Shown in pieces: positions 46,263 through 57,320 of a stretch of 64,000 bases of DNA. The notes under the pieces were generated by a model, which was not told where the DNA came from, searched no databases, and saw only the letters and a list, made by a program, of their open reading frames with translations. The translations under genes and the position numbers were made by a program. This DNA is from Pohlia nutans (lineage: Eukaryota > Streptophyta > Bryopsida > Bryales > Mniaceae), in contig CM040103.1 in assembly GCA_022496805.1 (NCBI GenBank), positions 24,588,320 through 24,652,319 of the forward strand, read 5' to 3'. The first letter of the stretch is position 1. The number at the start of each line of letters is the position of its first letter.

Positions 46263-49200
46263 ATGCATTCAGTTGTGGTTTCAGACTGGCGGGCAGCGTC
46301 GGCGCTTGATGCCATCACCGCGAGCACCTCTTATTCTACAAAATATTTGGGGCCTCCTATTTCAACTCGTCAGCAAAGACATGCATCCAAAGCTTGTGGA
46401 CGTTCTTTTCGAATAAGAGGCACCTGTGGAAACCGGGAACGGATCGACCTTGTGCATAAAGCTGTTCCACAACTCCAGGTTTGGCCTCTTTCCGGTCACG
46501 CCTTCAGGTTGAAAGTTGAAGATTCTTTCAATATTGATAGGAAGGTGTGCTTGAGCTCTGCTACTAGTGTGCTTTTTGACGCACTGTTGGGCTTTATGTG
46601 AGCAGGATGTGTGTGCGAACACATTGTTGAAGTCTCCATGGCCTGTCTACCCTTGGTTATCCGCGAGCATGTGCTTTCATGGAGGACGGTGTGGACAAAT
46701 TAGGTGTTTATCGACACCGTCGGTTTGGAGAAGATCATCCGCGAGTGCCGAAGCTCCAGGTGTGTGACAGGTCTCGTGGAATGAGGTGGATAGTAAATGT
46801 TTTCCCTGGAGAGAATGTGACTGACATGAAGTGTGTTGCACTTGCCTCAGACAGAGCTGAGCGGACTGAAGAGCTTTGGGAAGAGTACTTTGCGGATCCT
46901 TCCCAGTGGTGGGACAACAGAGTTGACAAGGTATCCCAGGACTGCCAGTGGGTTGATGCTGGGAAGTGGATGTAAGCCTTGGATGAGACACGTGAGGTGG
47001 ATATTTCTTAGTTGCACAAAGGATGTGGGCACTAGGCAATCATGGGTATTGTGCTTTGTGTATTTTGGAGTGGAGTCTGATCCCTGTAGTGTTGAAAAAG
47101 ATGTTACCCTTGATTGTTGAGTGTTGGGTGCAGATTAACCGGGCTTAAATATGGTTCACATGTTTTGCATATTTGATGGTGGGTTGTGGTGCCTACAGAG
47201 GAACCCCAGATCACCTGACTTTAAACATAAGGTGAAAAGAGAAGCGCTGTGGCTAGATGGCTGGAAAACTCCAACTTGGGTGAAGGCAAGACTCAAATTG
47301 GTCACTCAGGCAACATCACATTCTCATGCTGTTGGTAGGACGCACATTTGGAGCACAAGTACCACGAGCGAAGCGCTTATTGTTATAAGGAATCTACTGC
47401 AACAAGGCATCACTATAGACTCGTACATGTATGTTGAAGTTTTGAAGCGGTGCTTGAAGCAGAAAGACCTTATGGCGGCCAAGCAGGCTCATGACTGCAT
47501 CATCAAGAGTGGAATGGAGCAAAATGTATATGTGGCGAACAACCTTTTGAGTGTGTACATCAGATGTGGGAGGCTGCAGGATGCACGCCGAGTGTTTGAT
47601 AAACTTCTGAACAAGAATGTTTATAGTTGGACCATCATGATTGGAGGTTATGCTCAGCACAATTGCGCTAAAGATGCACGGGAAGTTTTCAATCAAATGT
47701 GCCAAGAAGGTGTGCAGCCAGATGAAGTTACTTACTTGAGCATCCTGAAGGCATTTGCGAGTCCAGCAGCTTTGAAATGGGGCAAAGAGCTTCATGCGCT
47801 CATCAGACACGATGGTCTTGAATCAGATGTTCGTGTAGGGAACGCACTTGTTCACATGTATGCAAAGAGTGGCAGCATGGATGATGCCTTACGAGTTTTT
47901 GACAGAATGGAGGAACGTGTTGTCATCACATGGAACGTGATGATTGGTGGACTTGCAGGCCATGGACGTGGGCATGAAGCATATGAATGTTTCCTTCAAA
48001 TGCGAAGGGAGGGCTGTGTACCAGATGCAATCACGTATGTGAGCATTTTGAATGCATGTGCAAGTGCGGGTGCTCTGGAGTGGGTGAAGGATGTGCACAG
48101 CCATATCCTGGCAGATGGATTGGAGTCGGATTTGCGTGTGGCTAATGCGCTTGTTCACATGTATGCAAAGAGTGGCTGCATCGATGCTGCCCTTCGAGTC
48201 TTTGACAGAATGGAGGAACGTGATGTGGTGACATGGAACGTGATGATTGGTGGACTGGCAGGCCATGGACGTGGGCATGAGGCATATGAATGTTTCCTTC
48301 AAATGCGAAGGGAGGGCTGTGTGCCAGGTGCAATCACGTATGTGAGCATTTTGAATGCATGTGCAAGTGCGGATGCTCTGGAGTGGGTGAAGGATGTGCA
48401 CAGCCATATCCTGGCAGATGGATTGGAGTCGGATTTGCGTGTGGCTAGTGCGCTTGTTCACATGTATGCAAAGAGTGGCTGCATCGATGCTGCCCTTCGA
48501 GTCTTTGACAGAATGGAGGAACGTGATGTGGTGACATGGAACGTGATGATTGGTGGACTTGCAGGCCATGGACGTGGGCATGAAGCATATGAATGTTTCC
48601 TTCAAATGCGGACGGAGGGCTGTGTGCCAGATGCAATCACGTATGTGAGCATTTTGAATGCATGTGCAAGTGCGGGTGCTCTGGAGTGGGTGAAGGACGT
48701 GCACAGCCATATCCTGGCAGATGGATTGGAGTCGGATTTGCGCTTGGCCAGTGTGCTTGTTCACATGTATGCAAAGAGTGGCAGCATCGATGATGCTGTA
48801 CGAGTTTTTGACAGAATGGAGGAACGTGATGTGGTCACATGGAACGTGATGATTGGTGGACTTGCAGACCATGGACGCGGGTGTGAGGCATATGAATGTT
48901 TCCTTCGAATGCGAAGAGAGGGCTGTGTACCAAACGCAATCACGTATGTGAGCATTTTGAATGCACGTGCAAGTGCGGGTGCGTTAGAGTGGGTGAAGGA
49001 TGTGCACAGCCATATCCTGGCAGATGGATTGGAGTCGGATTTGCGTGTAGCTAATGCGATTATTCACATGTATGCAAAGAGTGGCAGCATCGATGATGCC
49101 ATACAAGTTTTTGACAGAATGGAGGAGCATGATGTCATCACATGGAACGTTATGATTGGTGGACTTGCAGACCATGGACGCGGGTGCGAGGCATATGAAT

Positions 49201-52200
49201 GTTTCCTTCGAATGCGAAGAGAGGGCTGTGTACCAAACGCAATCACGTATGTGAGCATTTTGAATGCATGTGCAAGTGCGGGTGCTTTAGAGTGGGTGAA
49301 GGACGTGCACAGCCATATCCTAGCAGATGGATTGGAGTCGGATATGTGCGTGGCGAGTGTGCTTGTTCACATGTATGCAAAGAGTGGCAGCATCGATGAT
49401 GCTGTACGAGTTTTTGACAGAATGGAGGAACGTGATGTGGTCACATGGAACGTGATGATTGGTGGACTTGCAGACCATGGACGCGGGTGTGAGGCATATG
49501 AATGTTTCCTTCGAATGCGAAGAGAGGGCTGTGTACCAAACGCAATCACGTATGTGAGCATTTTGAATGCATGTGCAAGTGCGGGTGCGTTAGAGTGGGT
49601 GAAGGATGTGCACAGCCATATCCTGGCAGATGGATTGGAGTCGGATTTGCGTGTAGCTAATGCGATTATTCACATGTATGCAAAGAGTGGCAGCATCGAT
49701 GATGCCATACAAGTTTTTGACAGAATGGAGGAGCATGATGTCATCACATGGAACGTTATGATTGGTGGACTTGCAGACCATGGACGCGGGTGTGAGGCAT
49801 ATGAATGTTTCCTTCGAATGCGAAGAGAGGGCTGTGTACCAAACGCAATCACGTATGTGAGCATTTTGAATGCATGTGCAAGTGCGGGTGCGTTAGAGTG
49901 GGTGAAGGACGTGCACAGCCATATCCTAGCAGATGGATTGGAGTCGGATATGTGCGTGGCGAGTGTGCTTGTTCACATGTATGCAAAGAGTGGCAGCATC
50001 GATGATGCTGTACGAGTTTTTGACAGAATGGAGGAACGTGATGTGGTCACATGGAACGTGATGATTGGTGGACTTGCAGACCATGGACGCGGGTGTGAGG
50101 CATATGAATGTTTCCTTCGAATGCGAAGAGAGGGCTGTGTACCAAACGCAATCACGTATGTGAGCATTTTGAATGCATGTGCAAGTGCGAGTGCGTTAGA
50201 GTGGGTGAAGGATGTGCACAGCCATATCCTGGCAGATGGATTGGAGTCGGATTTGCGTGTAGCTAATGCGATTATTCACATGTATGCAAAGAGTGGCAGC
50301 ATCGATGATGCAGTACGAGTTTTTGACAGAATGGAGGAACGTGATGTGGTCACATGGAGCGTGATGATTGGTGGACTTGCAGACCATGGACGCGGGTGTG
50401 AGGCATATGAATGTTTCCTTCGAATGCGAAGAGAGGGCTGTGTACCAAACGCAATCACGTATGTGAGCATTTTTAATGCACGTGCAAGTGCGGGTGCGTT
50501 AGAGTGGGTGAAGGATGTGCACAGCCATATCCTGGCAGATGGATTGGAGTCGGATTTGCATGTAGCTAATGCGATTATTCACATGTATGCAAAGAGTGGC
50601 AGCATCGATGATGCTGTACGAGTTTTTGACAGAATGGAGGAACGTGATGTGGTCACATGGAACGTGATGATTGGTGGACTTGCAGACCATGGACGCGGGT
50701 GTGAGGCATATGAATGTTTCCTTCGAATGCGAAGAGAGGGCTGTGTACCAAACGCAATCACGTATGTGAGCATTTTGAATGCACGTGCAAGTGCGGGTGC
50801 GTTAGAGTGGGTGAAGGATGTGCACAGCCATATCCTGGCAGATGGATTGGAGTCGGATTTGCGTGTAGCTAATGCGATTATTCACATGTATGCAAAGAGT
50901 GGCAGCATCGATGATGCAGTACGAGTTTTTGACAGAATGGAGGAACGTGATGTCATCACATGGAACGTGATGATTGGTGGACTTGCAGACCATGGACGTG
51001 GGCATGAGGCATATGAATGTTTTCTTCGAATGCGAAGAGAGGGCTGTGTACCAAACGCAATCACGTATGTGAGCATTTTGAATGCATGTGCAAGTGCGGG
51101 TGCTTTAGAGTGGGTGAAGGACGTGCACAGCCATATCCTGGCAGATGGATTGGAGTCGGATGTGCGCGTGGCGAGTGTGCTTGTTCACATGTATGCAAAG
51201 AGTGGCAGCATCGATGATGCAGTACGAGTTTTTGACAGAATGGAGGAACGTAATGTCATCACATGGAGCGTGATGATTGGTGGACTTGCAGACCATGGAC
51301 GTGGGCATGAGGCATATGAATGTTTCCTTCGAATGCGAAGAGAGGGCTGTGTACCAAACGCAATCACGTATGTGAGCATTTTGAATGCACGTGCAAGTGC
51401 GGGTGCGTTAGAGTGGGTGAAGGACGTGCACAGCCATATCCTAGCAGATGGATTGGAGTCGGATATGCGCGTGGCGAGTGTGCTTGTTCACATGTATGCA
51501 AAGAGTGGCAGCATCGATGATGCTGTACGAGTTTTTGACAGAATGGAGGAACGTGATGTGGTCACATGGAACGTGATGATTGGTGGACTTGCAGACCATG
51601 GACGCGGGTGTGAGGCATATGAATGTTTCCTTCGAATGCGAAGAGAGGGCTGTGTACCAAACGCAATCACGTATGTGAGCATTTTGAATGCACGTGCAAG
51701 TGCGGGTGCGTTAGAGTGGGTGAAGGATGTGCACAGCCATATCCTGGCAGATGGATTGGAGTCGGATTTGCATGTAGCTAATGCGATTATTCACATGTAT
51801 GCAAAGAGTGGCAGCATCGATGATGCTGTACGAGTTTTTGACAGAATGGAGGAGCATGATGTCATCACATGGAACGTGATGATTGGTGGACTTGCAGACC
51901 ATGGACGTGGGCATGAGGCATATGAATGTTTCCTTCGAATGCGAAGAGAGGGCTGTGTACCAAACGCAATCACGTATGTGAGCATTTTGAATGCATGTGC
52001 AAGTGCGGGGTCTTTAGAGTGGGTGAAGGACGTGCACAGCCATATCCTGGCAGATGGATTGGAGTCGGATGTGCGCGTGGCGAGTGTGCTTGTTCACATG
52101 TATGCAAAGAGTGGCAGCATCGATGATGCAGTACGAGTTTTTGACAGAATGGAGGAACGTAATGTCATCACATGGAGCATGATGATTGGTGGACTTGCAG

Positions 52201-53087
52201 ACCATGGACGTGGACACGAAGCCCTGGAAGTCTTTAGAAGACTGATTGCTGATGGTGTGAAACCTGACGATTACTCATTTGTGGCAGTGTTGTCGGCCTG
52301 TAGTCATGCAGGCCTTGTTGATGAAGGCCGTCGGCTCTTTGGGGTTATGATGCAGGATTATGGCATGGCACCTACTGTGTTTCATTATGGTTGCATGGTG
52401 GATCTTCTTGGGCGGGCAGGAAACTTAGAGGAAGCAAAGCTCTTAATTGATAACATGCCAGTTGAAGCAGATGCAGCTACTTGGGGTGCTTTGCTTGGTG
52501 CTTGTAGAAGTCATGGTAATGTGGAGTTGGGCGAACTTGCTGCTAAAGAGGTTCTTAAGTTGGAACCGGAGGGTGCCGCTCCATATGTGGTCCTCTCCAA
52601 CATCTATGCTGCCGCTGGCCAGTGGGATCAGGTGTCATCAATACGGTGTATGATGCAGGAAAGAGGTATTCGCAAGGAACCAGGGATTAGCTGGATTGAG
52701 ATTAATAACAAGATTCATCGCTTTGTTGTAGGAGATACCTCTCACCCAGAAGCAAAGCAGATCTATGCTGTGCTGGATAACTTGACCAAAAAGTTAAGGG
52801 CTGAAGGTTACATTCCTGATACTCGGCTTGTATTGCGCAATATTGATGAGGAGGACAAAGAACTTGCTCTTTGCTCTCACAGTGAAAAGCTAGCTATTGC
52901 TTATGGCATGATGCACACGCCTCTTGAAAAGCCAATTCGTGTATACAAGAATCTTCGGGTGTGTTCAGATTGCCATACAGCAACCAAGTTCATCTCTAAG
53001 GTGACTGGACAGGAGATTGTGGCCAGGGATGCCAATCGCTTTCACCACTTCAAAGATGGCGTCTGCTCTTGTGGTGATTATTGGTAA
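46263..53087 (+). CDS. OSB PDF motif joined to a giant PLS-class PPR-DYW editing factor
   Basis: The main exon is 47199-53087. After an acceptor (CCTACAG) it opens with RNPRSPDFKHKVKREALWL, the second half of a PDF motif. The first half, LWEEYFADPSQWWDNRVDK, ends exon 46633-46930 at AAG/GTATCC; the join is in phase 0. A tentative first exon, 46263-46507, starts with a Ser/Ala/Arg-rich leader that could target an organelle. The model totals 2143 residues. After the PDF motif come PPR units, a 101-residue P-L-S unit repeated about fifteen times, then a unique PPR, E1/E2 motifs and a complete DYW domain (about 52806-53084) with HSE, CSDCH and the terminal CSCGDYW. DYW proteins convert C to U in organellar RNA; OSB proteins bind single-stranded organellar DNA. 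No methionine with a leader precedes the first PPR, so the PPR part seems to depend on the upstream exons. PPR-DYW identity is certain; the first exon and its weak donor are not. Confidence 0.8.
46679..46930 (+). other. Exon with the first half of the PDF motif
   Basis: The open frame ends RTEELWEEYFADPSQWWDNR at the donor AAG/GTATCC (46930/46931). The aromatic/WWDNR pattern followed by PDFKHK in the next exon is characteristic of plant OSB proteins. The residues before it (VPKLQVCDRSRGMRWIVNVF) might be the end of an OB-type fold, but a full single-strand-binding domain is not evident. The frame stays open upstream to 46633. Confidence 0.7.
47901..52142 (+). repeat. Coding tandem array: 14 periods of 303 bp (101 residues, one P-L-S PPR triplet each)
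   Basis: The word GACAGAATGGAGGA recurs at 47901, 48204, 48507 and so on to 52143, exactly every 303 bp. Units are nearly identical over most of their length and differ at few sites. Units 5-8 alternate in pairs, forming a 606-bp higher-order repeat. The many short frames on the other strand and in other phases repeat with the same period and are shadows. Confidence 0.97.
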
Positions 53088-53089
53088 CG

Positions 53090-53600
53090 GGGTTGGAAAT
53101 TTTCAGACTGAAAGTTGTCGGGAGATGTGCAAGATGCTAGAAAGTGCGCCATTGGTATTAGTTACATGGTTTGCGATTCGTTTTATCTTTACATGTTCTT
53201 GGAGTTTCTTTATTAAATAGTATCGGTTGGTTCGCAATTAATTGTCTCAATGATTATTGAATGAGATAGTTTTGTTTTTGTTTATGTTTATTTTCTACAG
53301 TTGGTTTTTCGGGTTTGTTGGTTGGAAGTTTATTCCTTTGAGAAATAACATATACTGGAAATTGAAATGGTTCTTTGAGCAGAGCTTGCTGATTGTATGT
53401 TGTGTTTTTTTTCTTGTCTTTTCGTAAGGAGCTATTCAAAGGAGAAGAGGTTGTCCAACTTTAAGTTGCTTAAACCCTAAACCTTAAACCCTAACTTGAA
53501 AATGTTATGCTTGATAACCAGAGGTACCATGTACTAGTCTTGAGTAGTGTATTATCGTATTCAATAAAGCAAGGGGCAAATCCAATATTGTTCCAGTTCC
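53090..53600. other. 3' flank of the PPR gene
   Basis: AT-rich, with a CCCTAAACCTTAAACCCTAA telomere-like tract near 53473. No gene. Confidence 0.6.
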
Positions 53601-53604
53601 TTAA

Positions 53605-53988
53605 CCCTTAAAGGACAATTTGGGTCCTGGGTGGGTAGCCCGGAAAGAATCTAAATTTTTTTTTTCTTTTTTTTTTTCTTTCTTTTTTTTTTTTTTTTTT
53701 TTCAAAAACGGCTCTGCAGTGCACTGCTAGCTAGCACTGTAGCACTATAGCACTGCGGCACTGCTGAACTTCAGCTGCCCCAACCTCAAAACTTGTTCAA
53801 TTTGATAACTTTAATTGCTTACCAACGATTCCACAATCTCTCAAATGAGGCGAAAATTTGGAATCTAGATCGCTTTTTCAGTAGCTTTCCAAAGCAACAA
53901 GTCTCGCTTGATTTGGTTGAGAAATGAAACTTCTGTCTCCAATATTCCTTTAAACCAAGCCCTTGGGGTTGGGGTTGTCCTTTAAGGG
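53605..53988. mobile_element. MITE with TTAA target site and CCC...GGG ends (piggyBac-like), 384 bp
   Basis: Perfect 14-bp terminal inverted repeats, CCCTTAAAGGACAA and TTGTCCTTTAAGGG, are flanked on both sides by TTAA (53601-53604 and 53989-53992). TTAA duplication and CCC/GGG tips are hallmarks of piggyBac-type elements. The interior has a T-rich run and GCACT repeats and no coding frame. Assignment to piggyBac rests on ends only. Confidence 0.65.
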
Positions 53989-53992
53989 TTAA

Positions 53993-54540
53993 TTTGTGCC
54001 TTCGAGTCCTGCTTCTTGTTTTCCTAGGTCACTCTGCATTGAATGCAATGAAAGTGTACACTTAGTGAGGCAGAGTGGTGTAATTGGGAGCTTTGCATGA
54101 GGGTGAGAAATCTTGTTTTTGATCAATATGAATGGAGACTAGAGATGATCATACTACTACACACTTCAGTACATTCACTACTTGTACTGTAGATGATAGT
54201 ACTCCAAAATCCTATACTATAGTAATTGGAAGTTATATACCTGTACTTCAAAAATAGCAAGTGCTAAAAAGTTGGCACTCATGTACTTGTTGGTTATCAT
54301 CTACATCAGTAATGAATCCAAATTTCATTCAATATAGAGTATATTTGCTTTATTTGCTAAATATACTATTTTATTGTCTTATAAAAATCAAATACAACTA
54401 AATTAGTGTTCTTTAAGAGTGCATCGTAGTATACTCACATCCACAAAGTCTGGATCCATTCAAAAGATATTGTGAAATTTTTATTGACGTAATTTCATTA
54501 CAATTTAAGTAGCGACGCTAGCGTGAGGCTAAATGGAGAG
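53993..54540. other. AT-rich intergenic region
   Basis: No gene seen. TACT/AGTA-rich imperfect inverted words between 54150 and 54300 might mark another small MITE, but I could not define ends. Confidence 0.4.
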
Positions 54541-54550
54541 CAATACTTAC

Positions 54551-54718
54551 ATTCAAGGTTTCTAACATCCAACTTCCATATCCTCTGTTGCGATCATTCC
54601 ACACTACAATCACCACACCTGAAATTGCGAGTAATAACATGATGAAATCTTGATGCCACCCAACCCGCCTCGCGAATATAGTGAAAAACCTACGGACCCT
54701 TAGAAACGCAATCATCAT
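54551..54718 (-). CDS. Possible first exon of a small membrane protein
   Basis: From ATG 54718 an open segment of 56 codons ends at a strong donor (GTAAGT after 54551). It is basic and aromatic at the start (LRVRRFFTIFARR) and then has one hydrophobic stretch (FIMLLLAISGVVIVVW), so it could be a targeting or membrane segment. I found no convincing next exon and do not recognise a family. Confidence 0.25.
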
Positions 54719-54729
54719 ATCTCCCACAA

Positions 54730-56080
54730 TGCCAACACAGAACCAACAGTTCTCATCGAAAGAGAGAAACGGAGAAGTTCAAATTAAAGCAACAAGGATT
54801 CGAAGGTGAACAAACGAGTTCAAGAGGCATCACTACAGAGCTATACAAGAGAAAAGAAGTTCCAATGCCAATGCAACATCAAGGAAGCGAAAAATAAATG
54901 TTTGGGAGAACGTTGCGTGGTTTTGGCGGGAAGAGAAACAATGACCTTAAGCCACTTTCTGATATTCAAAGTTCATGAACGTGAATGGAGGACTTCATCC
55001 TGCATCTGTAATTGGGGCACAAGGTTCAGGGCTCGAGGGTCCAAAGTTTAGGATTAAGAGTTTTTGGATTTGGAATTTTACAGTTTAGAGTTTAGGGTCT
55101 CGAGTTTGGATTTAGGGTCTAGGGTTTAGGGCATTGGAATTTGGGGATTGAGGGTTTAGGGTTTAGAGTAGAGAGCGTAGGAGCTGAAATTTGGAGAGCC
55201 TACAGTTCAGAAAGCGGAAAAAAGCAAAAAAAAATTCAAAAAATTCAAAGACATTTGCTAATTTTTGAAATTTTACTGGATAAAGTAAATTTTATATCCT
55301 GTGATGACGTGACCTATGACCGTGGTTTAGAAGTCGACATAGTTTAAAGTTTGGGGTCATTTTGAATAGGTTGACAACTTTTACGCCACTTAGAATGAAA
55401 TTGAATTCCAAAGTTAAAATCTGCCCATGTGTGACAATGAAGCCATAGAAGTGCTTTATTGGACCCAAATCTAGAATTATATTATTTGGAATTTTTAATA
55501 AACATTCAGAGTAGCAATACTAAGCCATCAAATAGTCACAGTTAACAAAGATATGGTACGTGCGACAATTCAACGACGCTAGCGTGCGAGCCTAGAATGG
55601 AGAGCCCAAGAGCGGAGAGCGGGGATTTGGAGAGCCTAGAGCCTAGAATCTAGCTAAATTTAAAAGTAGACACTATTTTTAGATTTTTTTTCTTTATATA
55701 GTAAATTTTGGTCCCTATGACCGCTGGATGTATGACCGTGGATTAGTAGTTAGTAGAGTATAATGTTTATAGTCAACCAAAAACAAATTGGGAAATTTTG
55801 AGCTACATAGAATGAAATTGAATCCCAACATGAGAACCTCTTGAAAAGAGACAAAAAAGGAAGGGAGGACAATTGGACCTATATGTAGGATTATATTTTT
55901 TTCTTTTTTCTAATACATAGTCATAGTAGCAAAACTTGGCGAGCAAGTACTTGAACCAATTAAAAATACTAATCTTGCAGCAATTTACAATAGGATGCTA
56001 TTGTTTCTAGTTCTACTCTCCCCCTCTAAACTCCAATTGTGATTCATTCTTCAATCCTTGGTCTTGATGATCTCGGCAGC
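54730..56080. other. Telomere-like tract and a diverged direct duplication
   Basis: 55030-55170 is rich in TTTAGGGT and GTTTAGAG words. Two diverged direct copies follow: about 55190-55560 and 55600-55960, sharing GGAGAGC, TATGACCGTGG, AGAATGAAATTGAAT and TAGAATTATATT/TAGGATTATATT in the same order. ACGACGCTAGCGTG occurs at about 55574 and a related form at 54515. No gene. Confidence 0.55.
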
Positions 56081-56092
56081 GACAAGAATTTT

Positions 56093-56643
56093 TTAAACTT
56101 CATCCAAGCTAAGGGTAGGAGCATGGATGTGCGTATCGACTTTATAGTCTAGCTTGCAAAAAAACCGAAAAATATAGTAAAGGTGCTTGCAATTGACGTA
56201 CTGGCCACGCCTCCCAACAACTGATGAGTTGATTCTAGCGTAATGCGGGCATGTACAAGATGGGAAATTGCACAATGTGACAATGTACAAAATAAATGTT
56301 CGTCAAGCTCTACCCTAGAGTAGAGCACGATGATGGCGCCAAGGCCGGGGTAGAAGAGGAGGTTGCTGCGGAGAATATTGGCCTTCACATTTCTTGCACT
56401 CTCCCATTGATTGCGGTGAGCTTCCATGGGAGCCTTGTTGTTTCGACGCACGTTTTTGCCATTTCGGGAGGATAAAATCCTATCGGCATGCAATGGGCTC
56501 GGATGAGTCCACAACACTGGTTTGAACATCTTAGACGTTGTAAAGAGGCAACAAAGCGAAAAGGCTGTACTAGTGGATTGAAGATGAAACTCGGCCTCTT
56601 TGAGTTCTAGGATCTCCGAACGCATGAGGTCAGTTGTTAACAC
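56093..56643 (-). pseudogene. MULE C-terminal remnant with SWIM finger
   Basis: Minus-strand translations in two frames follow the C-terminus of the 35.3-39.2 kb MULE protein: SEILELKEAEFHLQ corresponds to SEILALKAAGFQLP, and in another frame CTCPHYA, NCKHLYYIF and HIHAPTLSLDEV match CNCPAFK, YCKHVYFIF and IHAPTFSFNEV. The change of frame near 56290 shows decay. Nothing of the DDE region remains. The 5' LTR of the gypsy element overlaps its end. Confidence 0.7.
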
Positions 56644-57055
56644 TAAATTAGTACTTCCCGATATTACCGGTCTGGGTTTTTTACTACCTCGGTAATTTTC
56701 CGATTTACCCCAGAAAGTAGATCTGGGAAGACTTTTTTACCGATCTGACCGTTACTAGTTAGATCGGGTTTTACATGTATATAAACTAGGAAGCCAGACC
56801 CATTTGGCACACTCTACTTTTTCCAATACAGATTTTCTTGTGTTTAACATTGAGTGTCCTTTCATTCTCTGATCCGAGTGATTCTTCTTCGGTATGTGTG
56901 TCCGATCTTATAGACTGTTTGCAGGAAAGACTCCTCGGTAGTTAGGATCGAGTACTTCTACTGAGCTACCTAGGTTCTTGAGTGATTCAGTATTTGGTAC
57001 TCCTGTCACCTTGGTAATTCAGTACTAACTACCGAGTAGGAAAGAGGACTTACCA
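56635..57055 (+). mobile_element. 5' LTR (421 bp) of Ty3/gypsy element B
   Basis: Starts TGTTAACAC and ends GACTTACCA. It contains a TATATAA box at about 56777 and matches the LTR at 41707-42105 along its length. Directly after it comes TTTGGCGACCATC, in the place of a primer-binding site; many plant gypsy elements have TTTGGCGCC-type sequence here. The leader 57056-57320 holds no gene. Confidence 0.7.
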
Positions 57056-57320
57056 TTTGGCGACCATCTAGTGTTACAAAACTTTGAATCTTAGCAAAAA
57101 ATTCCTTCTATTAGACCAGTTACAAACCGTCTCTGGTATTAATACTTATTACATCATAGAACACGGGAAACTACTCGACTATTCCTGCAATTAAGATCGA
57201 TAGATCCAGATCCCTCTCTTACAAAACTCACTAAATAGCTGGGCTCAGTACACTACCGAGTCAGTATTTTCGGTTTTGCTAAGCGTAGACAAATCTATTC
57301 TGAGGATTTGCAGCTTCACC

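Noticed and set aside
47889..52217. Dozens of 60-67-codon frames on both strands, repeating every 303 bp, and a 327-codon minus-strand frame
   Set aside because: They are antisense or off-frame shadows of the PPR array and repeat with its period.
54060..54110. GCAGAGTGGTGTAATTGGGA, a tRNA-like start
   Set aside because: No cloverleaf could be formed from the downstream sequence.
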